Of a stretch of 50,756 nucleotides of DNA, positions 50,607-50,756 are shown one piece after another; position 1 is the stretch's first letter, and each line of letters opens with the position of its first letter. This stretch comes from Gallionella sp. (GTDB taxonomy: Bacteria > Pseudomonadota > Gammaproteobacteria > Burkholderiales > Gallionellaceae): the NCBI GenBank assembly GCA_030652475.1, contig JAUSAO010000012.1:1-50756 (forward strand), read 5' to 3'. Position numbers and translations under genes: made by a program. The notes under the pieces were generated by a model. It saw nothing but the letters and a program-made list of their open reading frames with translations. It was not told where the DNA came from and searched no databases.

Positions 50607-50756
50607 GCCATTCCACTAAGGGATAAGGAAATTACAAACATACCACTTTAGGATGTATTGTTATATCCCACCAGTTTAAAACAGTGGAGCGTTGCAGCCG
50701 CTGTTCAAGTTCTGTTTTTTCGTTGCCACAAACCTTTACACCTTTCTCATATGGCG

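Larger units (their letters stand above)
49860..50756. other. Repeat-dominated non-coding right end
   Basis: These roughly 900 bp have no gene that I can support. They contain the nested repeat island, a TCTCCGCAAAAGCGGGGATCCAG-type palindrome fragment (near 50379-50402, quoted in part), and the 168-bp MITE-like element. The last 150 bp show nothing I recognise. Confidence 0.6.

Overview
The window reads as a chromosomal segment of a betaproteobacterium, most likely a Nitrosomonadales/Gallionellales-type organism. The basis is gene content and family flavour: a BtuM-type B12 transporter, class I cytochromes c with CTACH/CLACH haem sites, the zapA-6S RNA arrangement, the pilC-pilD-coaE-zapD-yacG-nudix/ThiE cluster and many short palindromic dispersed repeats. 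No rRNA or tRNA gene was seen, so genus level cannot be fixed from this sequence.

Positions 1-36.5 kb are mostly housekeeping. Minus-strand genes are phoB, an SSS-family sodium symporter, a 2-Cys peroxiredoxin and msbA. Two plus-strand rhodaneses follow, behind a perfect 20-bp palindrome. Next comes a B12 block (cobalamin riboswitch, btuB-like receptor, btuM, cobO/btuR). A TIGR02449-zapA-6S RNA unit precedes a diguanylate cyclase and a DUF445 protein. Then come an EVE protein, a TSUP permease, a RelA-like synthetase that lacks the C-terminal ACT domain, and a large PAS-GGDEF-EAL protein. A full livK-H-M-G-F branched-chain amino-acid transporter operon is interrupted by two copies of a CACGAA-rich repeat. 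Two related cytochromes c (one soluble, one a long-tethered lipoprotein), ilvD with a hexose-6-phosphate mutarotase, lgt, a CNNM/CBS transporter and the pilC-pilD-coaE-zapD-yacG cluster facing a Nudix-ThiE fusion complete this part.

From 36.5 kb the window becomes accessory. First is an attC-like inverted repeat and an IS91-family unit (HUH/Y2 transposase plus tyrosine recombinase). It is followed by a 9.3-kb type I restriction-modification island, transcribed leftwards. Its order is: half-size hsdS, DUF2188, hsdM, dinD, full hsdS, a HAD phosphatase, hsdR and a YgjP-type metallopeptidase. From hsdM onward the genes overlap or are separated by at most 8 nt, so the three non-canonical genes (dinD, HAD, ygjP) appear to be built into the RM operon. 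This is the strongest candidate for an under-described system here. A PIN/RHH toxin-antitoxin pair with a predicted near-leaderless promoter follows. The last kilobase is non-coding and packed with nested palindromic repeats.

Dispersed repeats recur throughout: GTGGTRA heptamers, CGCGGAG arrays, CACGAA arrays, GCCGGAATCCAG palindromes, AGGGGAG palindromes and MITE-like elements. One 198-bp MITE-like element ends two bases before the lgt start codon and supplies its ribosome-binding site.
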